Source of the DNA: Chiridota heheva
Taxonomy: Eukaryota; Echinodermata; Holothuroidea; Apodida; Chiridotidae
Direction of reading: 5' to 3'
DNA length: 64,000 nucleotides
Assembly (NCBI GenBank): GCA_020152595.1
Contig: JAIGNY010000062.1
Location: 1-64,000 of the forward strand
Shown here: in pieces, positions 26,002 to 36,490 of the stretch
Position numbering within the stretch: the first letter of the stretch is position 1
Layout: each line of letters starts with the position of its first letter
Notes under the pieces: generated by a model
The model's input: only the letters and a program-made list of their open reading frames with translations
Databases searched by the model: none
What the model was told of the DNA's origin: nothing
Translations under genes and position numbers: made by a program

Positions 26002-26530
26002 GGGTATATACGGGTGGTTAATGTGCACCCCCAGGACTCTTCCAAACCAACTTTTTTAGCTTCTTTTTATGGTCCTAAAACACATTTAAGATGTTAACAA
26101 AAGAAAAATCTCGGCACTCTGGCGATATTCAAGATGGCGTCCAAAATGGCGTCCAATATGGCGTCCAAAATGGTAAAATTCTTTAAAAAGTCATATATTG
26201 GCCATAAATAATAATTTGTATTGAAAGGAAACCTCAAAATATTGTTCTAGAAGCTTTTTGGAGCACTTGCAACCATATTCATATTCTTTGCCATGTTCCT
26301 AATCCAATATGACGGCCAAGATGGCGTCCAAAATGGCGTCAAAATGGTAAAATTAAAAAAAATCAAAAAGTTATTGGCCATGAACAATAATTATCATTGA
26401 AAAGTAACCTCAAAATATTATTCTAGAAGGTGTTGTGAACACTTGCAACCATATTTATATTTTTGCATAACTTTGCCATGTTCAAAATCCAATATGGCGG
26501 CCAGTATGGCATCCAAAATGGCCGCCAAGT
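26002..26530 (+). repeat. Left terminal inverted repeat with tandem subterminal units
   Basis: Terminal ~130 bp followed by two ~185 bp tandem units. Each unit contains AAGATGGCGTCCAAAATGGC, AAGTCATATATTGGCCAT or a variant, AAACCTCAAAATATT, GAACACTTGCAACCATAT or a variant, and CTTTGCCATGTTC. The array is mirrored at the right end. Confidence 0.8.
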
Positions 26531-26680
26531 ATATCAAAAAAGAAAATCATGAAAAAAAATTGCTTACATATGGACATTTGATATAGCGAATGCCCACCGC
26601 TTATCTGTTCATAAGAATTACTAGTTTCTTCTACAATGTTCATATTTCATACATTTGAAATAACCTGTGTTTATAATGAA

Positions 26681-28876
26681 TCAGTCACTGTCAGAATCAG
26701 AGTCTAGGCTGGAATAATCTGATTCATCTGGAACACCATCTTCCTTAGGATATTCTTCATCAGATGAATCCTCCTCAGTGTCATCAGCCAATATATCTTG
26801 AAGACATGACGGCAAGATAGGTCCCTCTGACCACACTGGCTCAATGTATCCATCACAAAGAGCCCATCCATGTGCTGTAGGAGGCGGGATTTCAAGTATG
26901 GGTATGTGTGCCCGTTTCCATTGAGCTACCCTGTAATTTGCACGTTTGATGTGTGGGATCAGCGACTGTCTACAAGGTGGCATCCTGGACAAATCTACTT
27001 TGGATGACTTGATGGTCTCTCCTTCGCCAACCATCTTCTTCAACATTGCACATCGAACTTGATTGGCATGCTTAAGTCTAGCAAAGCCATATAGAGCACA
27101 CACAAACTCATCCAGCTCATCAACTAGACTCTCCTCAACTTCCCAGCTATTGCCCAACTTCACGAAAGAGTCTTGGTAGCGTGGCCTCTTTTCAAGTGTC
27201 TTCAGAGGAATTTTCTTCCCCTTTCCTTTAAAAGCGCAGTTGCAATCTTCACCAGTAAAGCAGTAAATGCCGAGAAGTGCCTCACAGTATGTGGGTCCCA
27301 AGTCTTTTGCTATGTCACCGATGTCAAGGAGTCTCCGGTTAACTCCACTGCCAGTGTCAAACAGAACAGTCAGTGGACGCAATTTCTCTGCATAGTACAA
27401 CAATATGAAGAAGATATCGCTATCTGGGCTGTGTACAACTGCCTGTTTGTAACCATGTTCCTTGGCATAAAACAAATACAGGATCACTCGGCTGTCTGTT
27501 TCCTCTTGGTTAGATCTAAGCCCTGGGATTTCATGTTGTTGCACAGATGCACCGTCGGTAGATGTTAGCAAGAACGGAACACCTTCAACCACAAGTATAA
27601 CTTTCCTTCCTACTAAACGTCGTGCTGCTTCTGGACTACTCCAAGAGCGAAGCATGAGCTGACACAACTGCTTTTTGTTTTCGTCAGTCTGCAGAAAGAC
27701 CTTGAAATTGGCTGGCTTTCTGGTGTTGATGCCTTCCAAGAGGATTTTCTCACTGCAGCCACGGCGAAGCCGCTCCTGACTTTTGATGGACTCTTCCAGA
27801 TACATGTCAGTTGAGAAGATTACATCTGGCTTATGGCTTATTTGGTCAAGCAGCTTAAAAGAAATTTGCTTGAAGGTTGGAGGCAGATCCTTCAATGTAT
27901 GGAAATGGGCATTCCCATCTTCAATGAAGAGTGTTTCTCCAGCATTTCTGGATGGTAAGGAAGCTTGAGGCACGGCGCTTGTGAGGAAGTGGACTGCTGC
28001 TGCTTTGTTGGTTTTTGCCATGAAGCCATCGGGAGTACCTAGAGCATGAGGTACTGGTGTAATGCAGTAATTCATCAGTTCATCAATGCTTACAGGTTGA
28101 GAGAGCATCTGTGACTTCACAAGAATTTGAAAGGCTATATCCCCCTGCTCTTGATATTTCAAAGCATTTCCTTGAGCAGATGTTAGCTTAACTTTCTTGT
28201 TCAACTTTTGCATGGTCTTCAGCTTTAACTTCTTCAACGGGTCAAAGAATTCCTTTCGTCCTTCGTCGTCATCTTTTTTCTTTAGCCTCTCCTCAACAAA
28301 CTTCTCCTTCTCCAACCTGCCAACTTCCTCAGCAGTTAGAACATCATGTTCTATCTCAGAAGGTATGGGATTGCCAGATGAAATCACATACAAGCGGTCT
28401 TTGTCTGCTATGTCGAATGGGTTGAGGAAGCCTTCTATGGCATCCATTACTCGTTGTACTGCAGCTTCACTCCTCTTGATTTCTGTCTGGAGTTGCTCAC
28501 GGTGCTTGCCACACTTGGCGTTATCATTGTCAAGACACATGTCACACATCTCCAATGTGGCCTGGTAGTACTTACTACGTTCTGATGTCGACCGAATCCA
28601 TCGCTGGTAAGCACCGTAGTTCTCTAAGATTCCAGTAAGGCCAGCTCCACCAGCACCAGCATGGGACTTGGCAAACTTCATGAAGGTTTCCTCTATCGTC
28701 TTGTCTATGGCACATAAGTTACCGGGTATTCTAGACCTGGCAACGGATATGGCTCCTTTCTCTAGTAATCGAGTAGCTCCTGGATGACTGACATCAATGT
28801 TGGCGAGAAATGCATCAAACCAGGTGAGGTATCTAGAGTAATTGATTCCTCCAAAGCTAAAGAACAAGTCTGCCAT
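26681..28876 (-). CDS. Transposon-borne FEN/XPG (PIN-like) nuclease-type protein, 731 aa
   Basis: Single intact ORF inside the 26002-29794 element. Three acidic blocks match the order seen in FEN1/XPG-type nucleases: EETDSR (about residue 457), SPDSDIFF (about 481-488) and FTGEDCNCAFKGKGKK (about 538-553). Other visible parts are DKTIEETFMKFAKS near 58-71, a possible zinc knuckle CDMCLDNDNAKCGKH near 110-124, a Lys/Glu-rich region near 185-260, and an acidic Ser/Asp tail over the last ~35 residues. From memory this is a multi-copy marine-invertebrate family whose members are often longer at the N terminus. An in-frame TAA directly precedes the ATG, so the protein starts here or an upstream exon joins downstream of that TAA. 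Whether it is the transposase, a helper or cargo is not shown by sequence alone. Confidence 0.8.
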   Translation of the reverse strand: MADLFFSFGGINYSRYLTWFDAFLANIDVSHPGATRLLEKGAISVARSRIPGNLCAIDKTIEETFMKFAKSHAGAGGAGLTGILENYGAYQRWIRSTSERSKYYQATLEMCDMCLDNDNAKCGKHREQLQTEIKRSEAAVQRVMDAIEGFLNPFDIADKDRLYVISSGNPIPSEIEHDVLTAEEVGRLEKEKFVEERLKKKDDDEGRKEFFDPLKKLKLKTMQKLNKKVKLTSAQGNALKYQEQGDIAFQILVKSQMLSQPVSIDELMNYCITPVPHALGTPDGFMAKTNKAAAVHFLTSAVPQASLPSRNAGETLFIEDGNAHFHTLKDLPPTFKQISFKLLDQISHKPDVIFSTDMYLEESIKSQERLRRGCSEKILLEGINTRKPANFKVFLQTDENKKQLCQLMLRSWSSPEAARRLVGRKVILVVEGVPFLLTSTDGASVQQHEIPGLRSNQEETDSRVILYLFYAKEHGYKQAVVHSPDSDIFFILLYYAEKLRPLTVLFDTGSGVNRRLLDIGDIAKDLGPTYCEALLGIYCFTGEDCNCAFKGKGKKIPLKTLEKRPRYQDSFVKLGNSWEVEESLVDELDEFVCALYGFARLKHANQVRCAMLKKMVGEGETIKSSKVDLSRMPPCRQSLIPHIKRANYRVAQWKRAHIPILEIPPPTAHGWALCDGYIEPVWSEGPILPSCLQDILADDTEEDSSDEEYPKEDGVPDESDYSSLDSDSDSD

Positions 28877-29339
28877 TTAGAACTCCTTTTAGGCAGCCAG
28901 AGGTTGTGAGATTTGCTTCTATAATGAGCTCAGAGTAGCCCGAACCAGCCATCTTATGTCCAAGCATATTCATTTAGGGGGAGGGGGAGAGGCGCATTGC
29001 CAGGTGCAATACTGTGGCGATGGAATTTTGGGTTAAAATACGGATTTGACAATATACATCATACGTAAATGTCATAGGGGGAAAGGGGTGGGGGCGGGTG
29101 ACCATCTAAATCCGTGCCTGCATTGCGCCTCAACTTTTTTTTCAAAGGTTATGTTTTCCTCTATTAAATGAGCCATTTTAACGTTGTAGTGTTGTTGCTA
29201 ACTCAGTCTAAAATTTTCGGAATAGGACTCTGCAAAAACGGTCTGCGATACCGACTTGGGATTTAAAAGGGTAAATTGGATTCATGCAGACCAAATTGAT
29301 GCATACAAAACAATTTTCCCATCGGCCATCTATGATTTA

Positions 29340-29794
29340 GAAAATAGTAACAATACAAACATGGTTGGTAAGAGTTCCCAATGGCCCTAAAATAATATTC
29401 TGTACTTTCTTTTTAATTATGGACAATATATGACTTTTAAATTATAATTTTGTCATTTTGGGCCATTTTGGACACCATATTGGCCGCCATATTGGATTTG
29501 GAATATGGCAAAGTTATGCAAAAATATAAATATGGTTGCAAGTGTTCCCAACAGCTCCTATAATAATATGTTGAGGTTTCTTTTTAAAGATAATTATTGC
29601 TTATGGCCAATATATGACTTTTTAGAGAATTGTCCCATTTTTGGCGCCATTTTGGACGCCATCTTGAATATCTCCAGAGTGCCGGATTTTTTTTTTTGTT
29701 AACATCGTGAATGTGTTTTAGGACTATAAAAAGAAGCTAAAAAAGTTGGTTTGGAAGAGTCCTGGGGGTGCACATTAACCCCCCGTATGTACCC
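29340..29794 (-). repeat. Right terminal inverted repeat with tandem subterminal units
   Basis: Mirror of the left end: two units with ATGGCAAAGTTATGC, ATGGTTGCAAGTGTTCCCAA, AATATATGACTTTT and GGCGCCATTTTGGACGCCAT, then the terminal TGGGGGTGCACATTAACC and TATGTACCC. It differs from the left end by scattered substitutions, so the element is not brand new but has kept an open ORF. Confidence 0.8.
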
Positions 29795-29884
29795 GTCTAT
29801 ATGTTCTTATTTGAAAATGTTGGTTTGTTGGTGATGTTTCTATTTTTTCCCCACTTCAAATTATTAGTTCCTGTCTTTTTTTAG

Positions 29885-30020
29885 ATGTTGCAAAATTCAT
29901 GATATTTGCTATGACAATCTTGTGAAAAACATATTTGCCGGTCAATGTCCTTTGTGAAATACAATGATTACGACTGGGAGGAGACAGGCCCTCGAGGTTC
30001 CGGTGGCATTTATTGTCCAA
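29885..30020 (+). pseudogene. sPLA2 paralog A, exon 3 with frameshift
   Basis: After the acceptor TTTTTTAG (ending 29884) the frame gives CCKIHDICYDNL, the sPLA2 catalytic His-Asp segment with its paired cysteines. It aligns with exon 3 of paralog B (CCVAHDACYKRL). In that frame TGA occurs at 29955-29957. Beyond it, sPLA2-like sequence ending GSGGIYCP continues in another frame up to the donor GTTAGT at 30021. Length is 136 nt against 131 nt in paralog B, which is out of phase. The start of the following intron also resembles that of B. Either this copy is dead or the window has a base error here. Confidence 0.7.
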
Positions 30021-31309
30021 GTTAGTATTCAAAGCAGCGAATTACTGTTAACCAGGGAAGTACATTTCTCAAGCGGTACTTCCCTGTTTAAGGAACTAGT
30101 GACATCTACAGACCCAAAGGATTAGTTCAGGGGTCAAGTAAATCCATCTTATATGAAAGAAGACTTCCAAAGAAACAAAATTGTGAAGAAAAAATATATT
30201 TTTCGCTTAAGAAATATTGAAGTTTAAAGTTTGATATCATTTGCTTAGAAAGGACTAAAATTAGACTCATTCTGACGTCACAGTCTCAGATTCCTCTAAA
30301 TCAGTATGCAGTTTTTCATATCTTAATTTGCGATTTTGAGGCAAAACCATTGGATATGTCAAGAAACTCGTAAAATAGAATTCAGTAAAGTTGTAAGTGT
30401 AATTATAGTATATCACCTGAAGAAAGGTAGAAGAAAAATAATTCAAATAGTAAAAAAAAAAATACATTTTATTAAAAATACATTAACACTTGTTAAGAAT
30501 GTAAGGCTGAAGGTGTCAACTTTCCACAGCAGACTTATCTGCTTATTACACTGGTCATTTCTACACAGACAGGACAGCGTCCCCTCTCCCCTTTCTCGAG
30601 GGGAAAACTTCATACTAAAAGTGGTAGGAGTGCAGCCCACCAACCGAAAAACATACCGGCAGTATGACATATTTTTTGGTAACTGCAGTATGAAATTATA
30701 GTTTTGAAATCCGCAGAATGAAGAAAGTCAATTTTTATACCTGCAGTATTAGTATTCAACAAAAATATTGTAAAAATCGGCCAGCAGTAAAAAATCAACA
30801 CAGTTAAAGCTCATTCTTGGAGAGACCTGCACTACGAAAATTATGAGAGAAAAAAAAGCAATTTTTTAAGTAAGAAAAATGATAAGTATAAAATTGTAGT
30901 AAATTCTTTTATATATATTTTTTTGGTAAAAAGAGACACTTGCACTACAAAAATGGTGCAGAAAAGGCAGCTGTTTGGGCGGCAGATGTATGTACCTCAC
31001 CTACGGAGGTTCCCCCTTCCTACCTCGGTGACAGAGCATTGAACTTGAATGTCTCATTACGAAATAAGATTTTGTGAATGCTTTTTTCACCATACAGTTT
31101 CTGTTTAAGCCCTTTTTCATAAAAGATAAATTTGCTTGACCACTGAACTAATCTGTTAAGCTTTCACTTCGAAATGTACAATGGACCATTCATGTAAAAA
31201 CTGAGAAACGGTTAGAAACTGACCATTCAACATCAGTTTTAATTTTTGGGATTACAGCTGAATAATTTGTGACATAGGCAGAACACATCTTCCAAAAATA
31301 TTTGTTGTA
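30021..31309. other. Intronic, gene-free stretch of paralog A
   Basis: AT-rich. No exon or repeat family recognised. The first ~30 bases resemble the start of intron 3 of paralog B (TTAGTAT.CAAAGCA), consistent with tandem duplication of the gene. Confidence 0.5.
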
Positions 31310-31755
31310 AATCCTTTATGGTAAATCCTTTTCTTTGTTGTCAATCCTTTGTTGTCAATCCTTTCCTTTGTTGTCAATCCTTTGTTGTCAATCCTCTGTT
31401 GTCAATCCTTTGTTGTCGATCCTTTGTTGTAAATCCTTTCCTTTGTTGTCAATCCTTTGTTGTCAATCCTCTGTTGTCAATCCTTTGTTGTCAATCCTTT
31501 GTTGTCAATCCTTTCCTTTGTTGTCAATCCTTTGTTGTCAATCCTCTGTTGTCAATCCTTTGTTGTCGATCCTTTGTTGTAAATCCTTTCCTTTGTTGTC
31601 AATCCTTTGTTGTCAATCCTTTGTTGCCAATCCTTTGTTGTCAATCTTTTGTTGTCAATCCTTTGTTGTCGATACTTTGTTGTAAATCCTTTCCTTTGTT
31701 GTAAATCCTTTGTTGTCAATCCTTTGTTGTCAATTCTTTGTTGTAAATCCTTTCT
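31310..31755 (+). repeat. Minisatellite, 15-bp unit (TTTGTTGTCAATCCT)
   Basis: About 28 near-perfect copies of TTTGTTGTCAATCCT with variants (CTGTTGTCAATCC, TTGTTGTAAATCC, and an inserted TTCC). The 15-bp period is a multiple of three, so every frame without a stop in the unit gives a long repetitive ORF on both strands; these are not genes. It shows higher-order periodicity: blocks of about six units recur. Confidence 0.92.
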
Positions 31756-31799
31756 AGAAAATATTTCGAAGGTCAACATTTGGTTCTATTGAAGTAATT

Positions 31800-33490
31800 T
31801 GAAACTTTATCATAGCTCTGCGGCAACGGGTAATTAGCAATAAGGAAATAAAAAAAATGTATTTAGCTTAAACTGAAAACCACATTTAAAAAAAAAAATC
31901 ACTTAAGGCCGTGTTTATCGATCAAATCTTGAAACTTTGATTCAACTCAAAAACTGCACAACCTTTTTCACTGCTCTTTCCCTCAGAAATTAATACTGTT
32001 TCACATGTAAAACTGTTAACTGTCACTAGACTTTTAACCTACACACATCAGTAATAACTTTGTTGAATTCCTAGCTTTAGTCATTTAAAAACATAGTTAA
32101 ACTTTAAAGGGTCCCAGTAAAATTAAACTATTGTAGGACAAATTTACTTATCGTCCCAGAAAATGCAAAAAATACTACATCACAGACTTTTTTTCAGGGA
32201 ATTTTTACTGATTCGCCAATTAATGGCAAAGATAGCATTGGTAGACGGTGATTCCCTAAAGTAGAAGCGGCACCACCGTTTACTATTATTATTATTTTTT
32301 TAATTTAAGGGGGAAGGGGGTGGTGTGAGATGCAAATCCTCAAAAAAAAAATATTTTAAAGAAAATAATACAAACAAATTAGATAAAAGTACCCATTGAA
32401 AGTTAATTTTCCACTCTAAATCATATCAAAATTGGTAATAAATCTAACCATATCAGAGAGGTAACATTTTAGGATAAAATGTTTATGAATAATGCTTTAT
32501 ATTTCACAGTATTATGTAAATAAAGATTATATCCGTCTGCCAAAAATAATTTGAAAAAGCAAAATTTTACAAAATATTGCATGTTTTGAAATGAAGCATT
32601 GCGGCTGATTCGCTGCTTCTAATTAACTTACCTGTATATACTACTATTGCATCGCGGACTTCTTTTTAGAGCTGTGGAGCAGAACAGTTTCCCTGCAGAG
32701 CTTCTTTCTTGTCCTAAATCTCTAAATCTTTAACTTAATTTTAAGACAGTTCTACGCAATAACCGTTGCTTGTTGTCACAACAACCTTAAAAGTAAATAA
32801 ACGGGTAGAATCTTTTCTTTATTTCAAAGATAATTAAATGCAGAGCAGAACAGTTTTAAAAGGCCATCTATCGTAATTGAGATGTGGTGGCGTACAATGT
32901 ATTCCAAAATTATAGTCTGATTGGTCTATCAATGTAGTTGCACACTGTACCATTGTGTTTCGACCAATCAAAACACAGAATTTGAATTTCATTTACCTTG
33001 TAATTTAGAGACGACAACTGGCCTTTTAAATGGTCACAATAGCATTTACAAATTAAGTGTTGACAAATTTTCTTTAATGCATTTCTTTATATTTCTTTCC
33101 CAAACTTCAAATATCAAATGTTCTCAATTTACATTAAATACTACTGCTAAATCTGGGACAAAATTATGATGATATCCAATTACCTGTTTCTTATAGCCAA
33201 CTTCTCCAATTAATAATATTTTAAGGAAAGATCGAAAAACAATTAGTTAACATACATAAGCAATTCTATAGTTGTACCCTTCTCAAAATATTGCGCAATT
33301 TATACTAATTAAGTTCCTTTTTAAATTACTGTAATATAGTCAATTTAACCGATTTTAATAATGTTTTTTTTTTTATGTTTGTATGGTCTTTAATACATCT
33401 TACCATATCAGTTTAATTGTTGCTGCCTGACCATATTTTTCTAATTCCAGATGATATTGTTCATGATTAAGGTTTTTCTATTCTTTTGTT
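31800..33490. other. Gene-free AT-rich stretch (intron of paralog A)
   Basis: No exon recognised between the minisatellite and the terminal sPLA2 exon. AT-rich sequence with poly-A and poly-T runs. Confidence 0.5.
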
Positions 33491-33496
33491 ACATAG

Positions 33497-33645
33497 GTGA
33501 TCAAAGCGAATGTGATTACGAAAACTGCAAATGTGACAGGACACTGGCTGCTTTCAAAGGAGTATTTGGAATAGTGAATATTACCCTGACAGTCGCGAGT
33601 GTGATCCCGATTGTAATTTCTGAACTCCAACAACTGCGTTTTTGA
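33497..33645 (+). CDS. sPLA2 paralog A, terminal exon
   Basis: The acceptor TTGTTACATAG ends at 33496. The exon starts in the same phase as the terminal exon of paralog B and has the same 149-nt length including the stop. It encodes ECDYENCKCDR, the sPLA2 helix with the second catalytic Asp. It then diverges: the usual Cys-Phe after the Ala pair is replaced (CDRTLAAFKG), and the tail is a hydrophobic stretch with an NIT glycosylation sequon, ending ELQQLRF. It is intact as an exon, but its partner exon 3 (29885-30020) is frameshifted and exons 1-2 were not found. Confidence 0.75.
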
Positions 33646-33941
33646 CGAAAGTGCATGACGATCATTTGCCTAAGAACGAATGAAAATGATCGATTTCAAG
33701 ACGTCCGTCACAAATTATTTAAAACAAATGCCAAATATTCTACTCGGGTCGTTAATTTTACCCTCCCACTCCCCCACCCCCACCACATCCAGCGGGTCCC
33801 CAAAAGGTAAAAATGTGCCGAGAAATACGCCATAAACATTTTTCCGTTTTACAAACCGTGACGGGTTCAGGGAGGGGCCAAAGGATTCCAACGTTACTGA
33901 AGAATTAGTTTATTGGATAGTCATACCACAAACAATAGAGA

Positions 33942-33947
33942 AATAAA
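33942..33947 (+). promoter_or_regulatory. Possible polyadenylation signal for paralog A
   Basis: AATAAA about 300 bases after the stop codon at 33643-33645, on the same strand. A single hexamer in AT-rich DNA is weak evidence. Confidence 0.3.
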
Positions 33948-34479
33948 GACTAAGCGCTTGAACTTGTAATTTTTAGTGACAAGGGCGGATTCAGAAAACA
34001 TCTTCATCTCCTTTGCTTGTGCACTACATTAAACGATTAGTATTAAAACTTCTCTATTTACATGCACACACAAGTTCATTTATGTTTAGGCGATAAACCA
34101 TGTACGTTACAACAGAGCCTGACGAAAATATCTCCGATGCTTAGCTCTCTGCAGGAGCGGAGCGTGTGATTACGGGAAGCGGGGGTGGGGCGAAACCTAC
34201 AAACTTCGAATTACCATTTGTAACTTAAATTACCCTGTATCAAAAAGTGTCCAGTTTTAATCAGCTTATTTTCACCCTCGGAAGAATCTTATCAAATTAT
34301 TTAATTACCTCACTTTATATATCAAATATCCAAAGTTTATATAGAGGCTTATAGCCCCTCGAAAATAGCTAGGGTTAAAGAAATGTGCTCTAGGGGGATT
34401 CTATTTTGTTTCCCAACTATTGTTGTTGAACACACAATTACAATGACGGGGTTGTCGCCTGCGTATTCGGTTATGATAG

Positions 34480-34687
34480 TACAAATGCTATCACGAAACG
34501 CTTAATACGACCCGGACGAGAACACAGGTACGACGTACGGACAGACATAACATCGACAACCAAGTCAATGTCTACGGCCTTTGATAACCAGTTGTGGGGC
34601 ACTGGCGTGTCTACCCACCCCAGGATTGAACGCGGGGCCTCGTGGTCTGTAGACAGGTATGATAACCGCTACACCACAGTAGGTAGA
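34480..34687 (-). mobile_element. tRNA-derived SINE, copy 1
   Basis: On the minus strand the head reads TGTGGTGTAGCGGTTATC (A-box-like) and GCGTTCAATCCTGG (B-box-like), about the right distance apart for a tRNA. It is followed by a body containing CACAACTGGTTATCAAAGGC, which also occurs in the copy at 36333-36490. Shared head plus shared body is what marks a SINE family rather than a tRNA gene. Confidence 0.7.
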
Positions 34688-36332
34688 TAGAACGATTACG
34701 TTCTTACATATGCACCGACAGCATATTCTTTCCCACGATGGTTCAAACTTTATTTCTATGAGTCATAGGGCAAATATGAAACCGAAAATACTCTAACCGT
34801 TCCCACATGTCCTAGAAAACCGTAAAACAATTAATTGTGTTAAATGAATTGTTGTCTTTTGTGTAATCGTGAAGAAGCTTGTTTCCTTTTGAAAAAAATG
34901 CACAACGAAGTAAGAAGCCAAATCGCAATTGTCTCCATTTCAAATATTCTAAAATCAATACTAAATTGCCGAACTGAATGACCTTTATTATGTTCTGGAA
35001 AATTTCGTTTCGCTTTCTATTCGCAAACCGCAAAAATATCAGGGATTACCCTGGCACTACTGACTGGTAGTGTATGATTAAAGAAACGTAACTTTAAAAG
35101 TTTGATTACATATCTGCATATTGTTTGTGTTTACATGATTAATCGTCGGTGTTAGGTCAGTTGTAAAGGGGAACTAAAAAGTCTTCGACCAATTAGAAGT
35201 CGGATGATATCATAGCTTGGAAGGAAAATAAAAACTTTAAGTCCATATGGACTGGTTTTACAATTTCTTCATTCAAGTATTATCAAAAGGAGCACAACAT
35301 TTTTAGTATAGTGAGTCTTTAAAATTTGAAGAAGAAAAAAGTGTAATTTTCGGGTTATGATCGAAGTTTAGGTTTTTTTTCTTTCTCATAGATGATAAAA
35401 GTGCCCTTTAGAAAAAGAAAAGTGACCCTCAAGTACTGTCAAAGTACAAGAACTTAGTGGAATGTGCGCACACTTTTACCAAATTATTACGAAAGTGCCC
35501 CTTTCAAAATGAATTGCCCCTAAATTACTGATCCAACAGTAGGAAACTTACGACTATGTTCCCATTGGAAAACTTGGTGCCCTTGAATACAAATGAAGTG
35601 ACCCTTTTACTTCACTTTATTATCTACAGATAGGAGGCGGACATATGAATATGACTTGGAAAGTTCCTTGAAGAGGTCGTGCACCCCCTTCACAAACACA
35701 CACACACACACACGCTACATATACTTTTCGAAAGCTTCCTGCACCCCAGGCTGGATCAGTGATCAAGCAAGTTTATCTTTATAGGAAAGAAATAAGACTT
35801 TAAAAGAAATGGTACAGAAACTACTTCAAAATCTTATTCCTATAAGGATATATGCAAGTTTAAAGCTGCGTTATCTGCATAGAAATGACTGGTGTAGTAA
35901 ACCTACAATAAAAGGTTGGCGTCCTAATCCTCATATTCTTAACAATTGTTAGAGTAGTCTGAGAATGTAACCTCACAAGTATTTTAATTCCAGTCGTTTC
36001 TACAAATGATACATAACTTTAAAGTTAAATATTCCCTTGATGTAATAATATTTTTAAAAGCTTTCTTCAACGTTTTATTTCTTTTAAAGTCCTCATTTAT
36101 ATAACATTAACTTGTGAACCCTGGGCAATTTTTATTGTGCATGTTTAAAAGCACAGAATTGAAATAAGAGAGAGAGAGAGAGATATCCATCATACATAAC
36201 ATGCCTTTACATATAAAAACCTAAGCTGCAAAATGGACAATTTTCAACTGCATTCTCCACAAATCTTTTAAATCAGTCATTCAGTTTATAAAAACCCGTT
36301 CCACGAATAATCTCTTTCAAAACCTAATTAAG

Positions 36333-36490
36333 ACCTTCGTGGTGTAGTGGTTAGTGCTCTTTCATTTCACCCGCACGTCCCGAATTCGTATCCCGGTGGG
36401 TCTTTTATCCAATGAGTTCACAACTGGTTATCAAAGGCCGTTGCCGTCTTGATATAATGTTCAGCGCTGGATGCTTTCAAGACGTAAACC
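36333..36490 (+). mobile_element. tRNA-derived SINE, copy 2
   Basis: Head CCTTCGTGGTGTAGTGGTTA (A-box-like) and CCGAATTCGTATCCCGG (B-box-like), then the body TCACAACTGGTTATCAAAGG and GCCGTTGCCGTCTTGATATA. Same family as 34480-34687 but in the opposite orientation. No clear 3' tail repeat or target duplication seen. Confidence 0.7.

Larger units (their letters stand above)
26002..29794 (-). mobile_element. 3.8-kb DNA transposon with long TIRs encoding a FEN/PIN-like protein
   Basis: The ends are long inverted repeats: the left starts GGGTATATACGGG and the reverse complement of the right starts GGGTACATACGGG. The first ~100 bp match at about 94 percent by eye, and similarity continues for several hundred bp. 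A GTC flanks both sides (25999-26001, 29795-29797) and may be a 3-bp target duplication, though three bases can agree by chance. The element has one large ORF (26681-28876, minus strand) and subterminal tandem units of ~185 bp with AAGATGGCGTCC motifs. A FEN/XPG-like protein recalls the Academ superfamily, but assignment needs a search. It lies about 90 bp upstream of sPLA2 exon 3 at 29885. Confidence 0.8.

Noticed and set aside
27173-28568. Plus-strand ORFs of 61-131 codons inside the transposon
   Set aside because: Shadows of the 731-codon minus-strand ORF.
26018-29778. TTAA target duplication (piggyBac or Kolobok type) for the 3.8-kb transposon
   Set aside because: TTAA occurs at both ends, but the inverted similarity continues 16 bases further out on both sides, so TTAA lies inside the repeat.
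31318-31792. Overlapping ORFs such as VNPFLCCQSF repeats on the plus strand and a minus-strand counterpart
   Set aside because: Read-through of a 15-bp minisatellite whose unit lacks stop codons.
22226-36410. Functional tRNA genes at the A-box/B-box sequences
   Set aside because: The anticodon arms and acceptor stems do not pair properly, and two of the segments share a non-tRNA body, as expected for SINEs.
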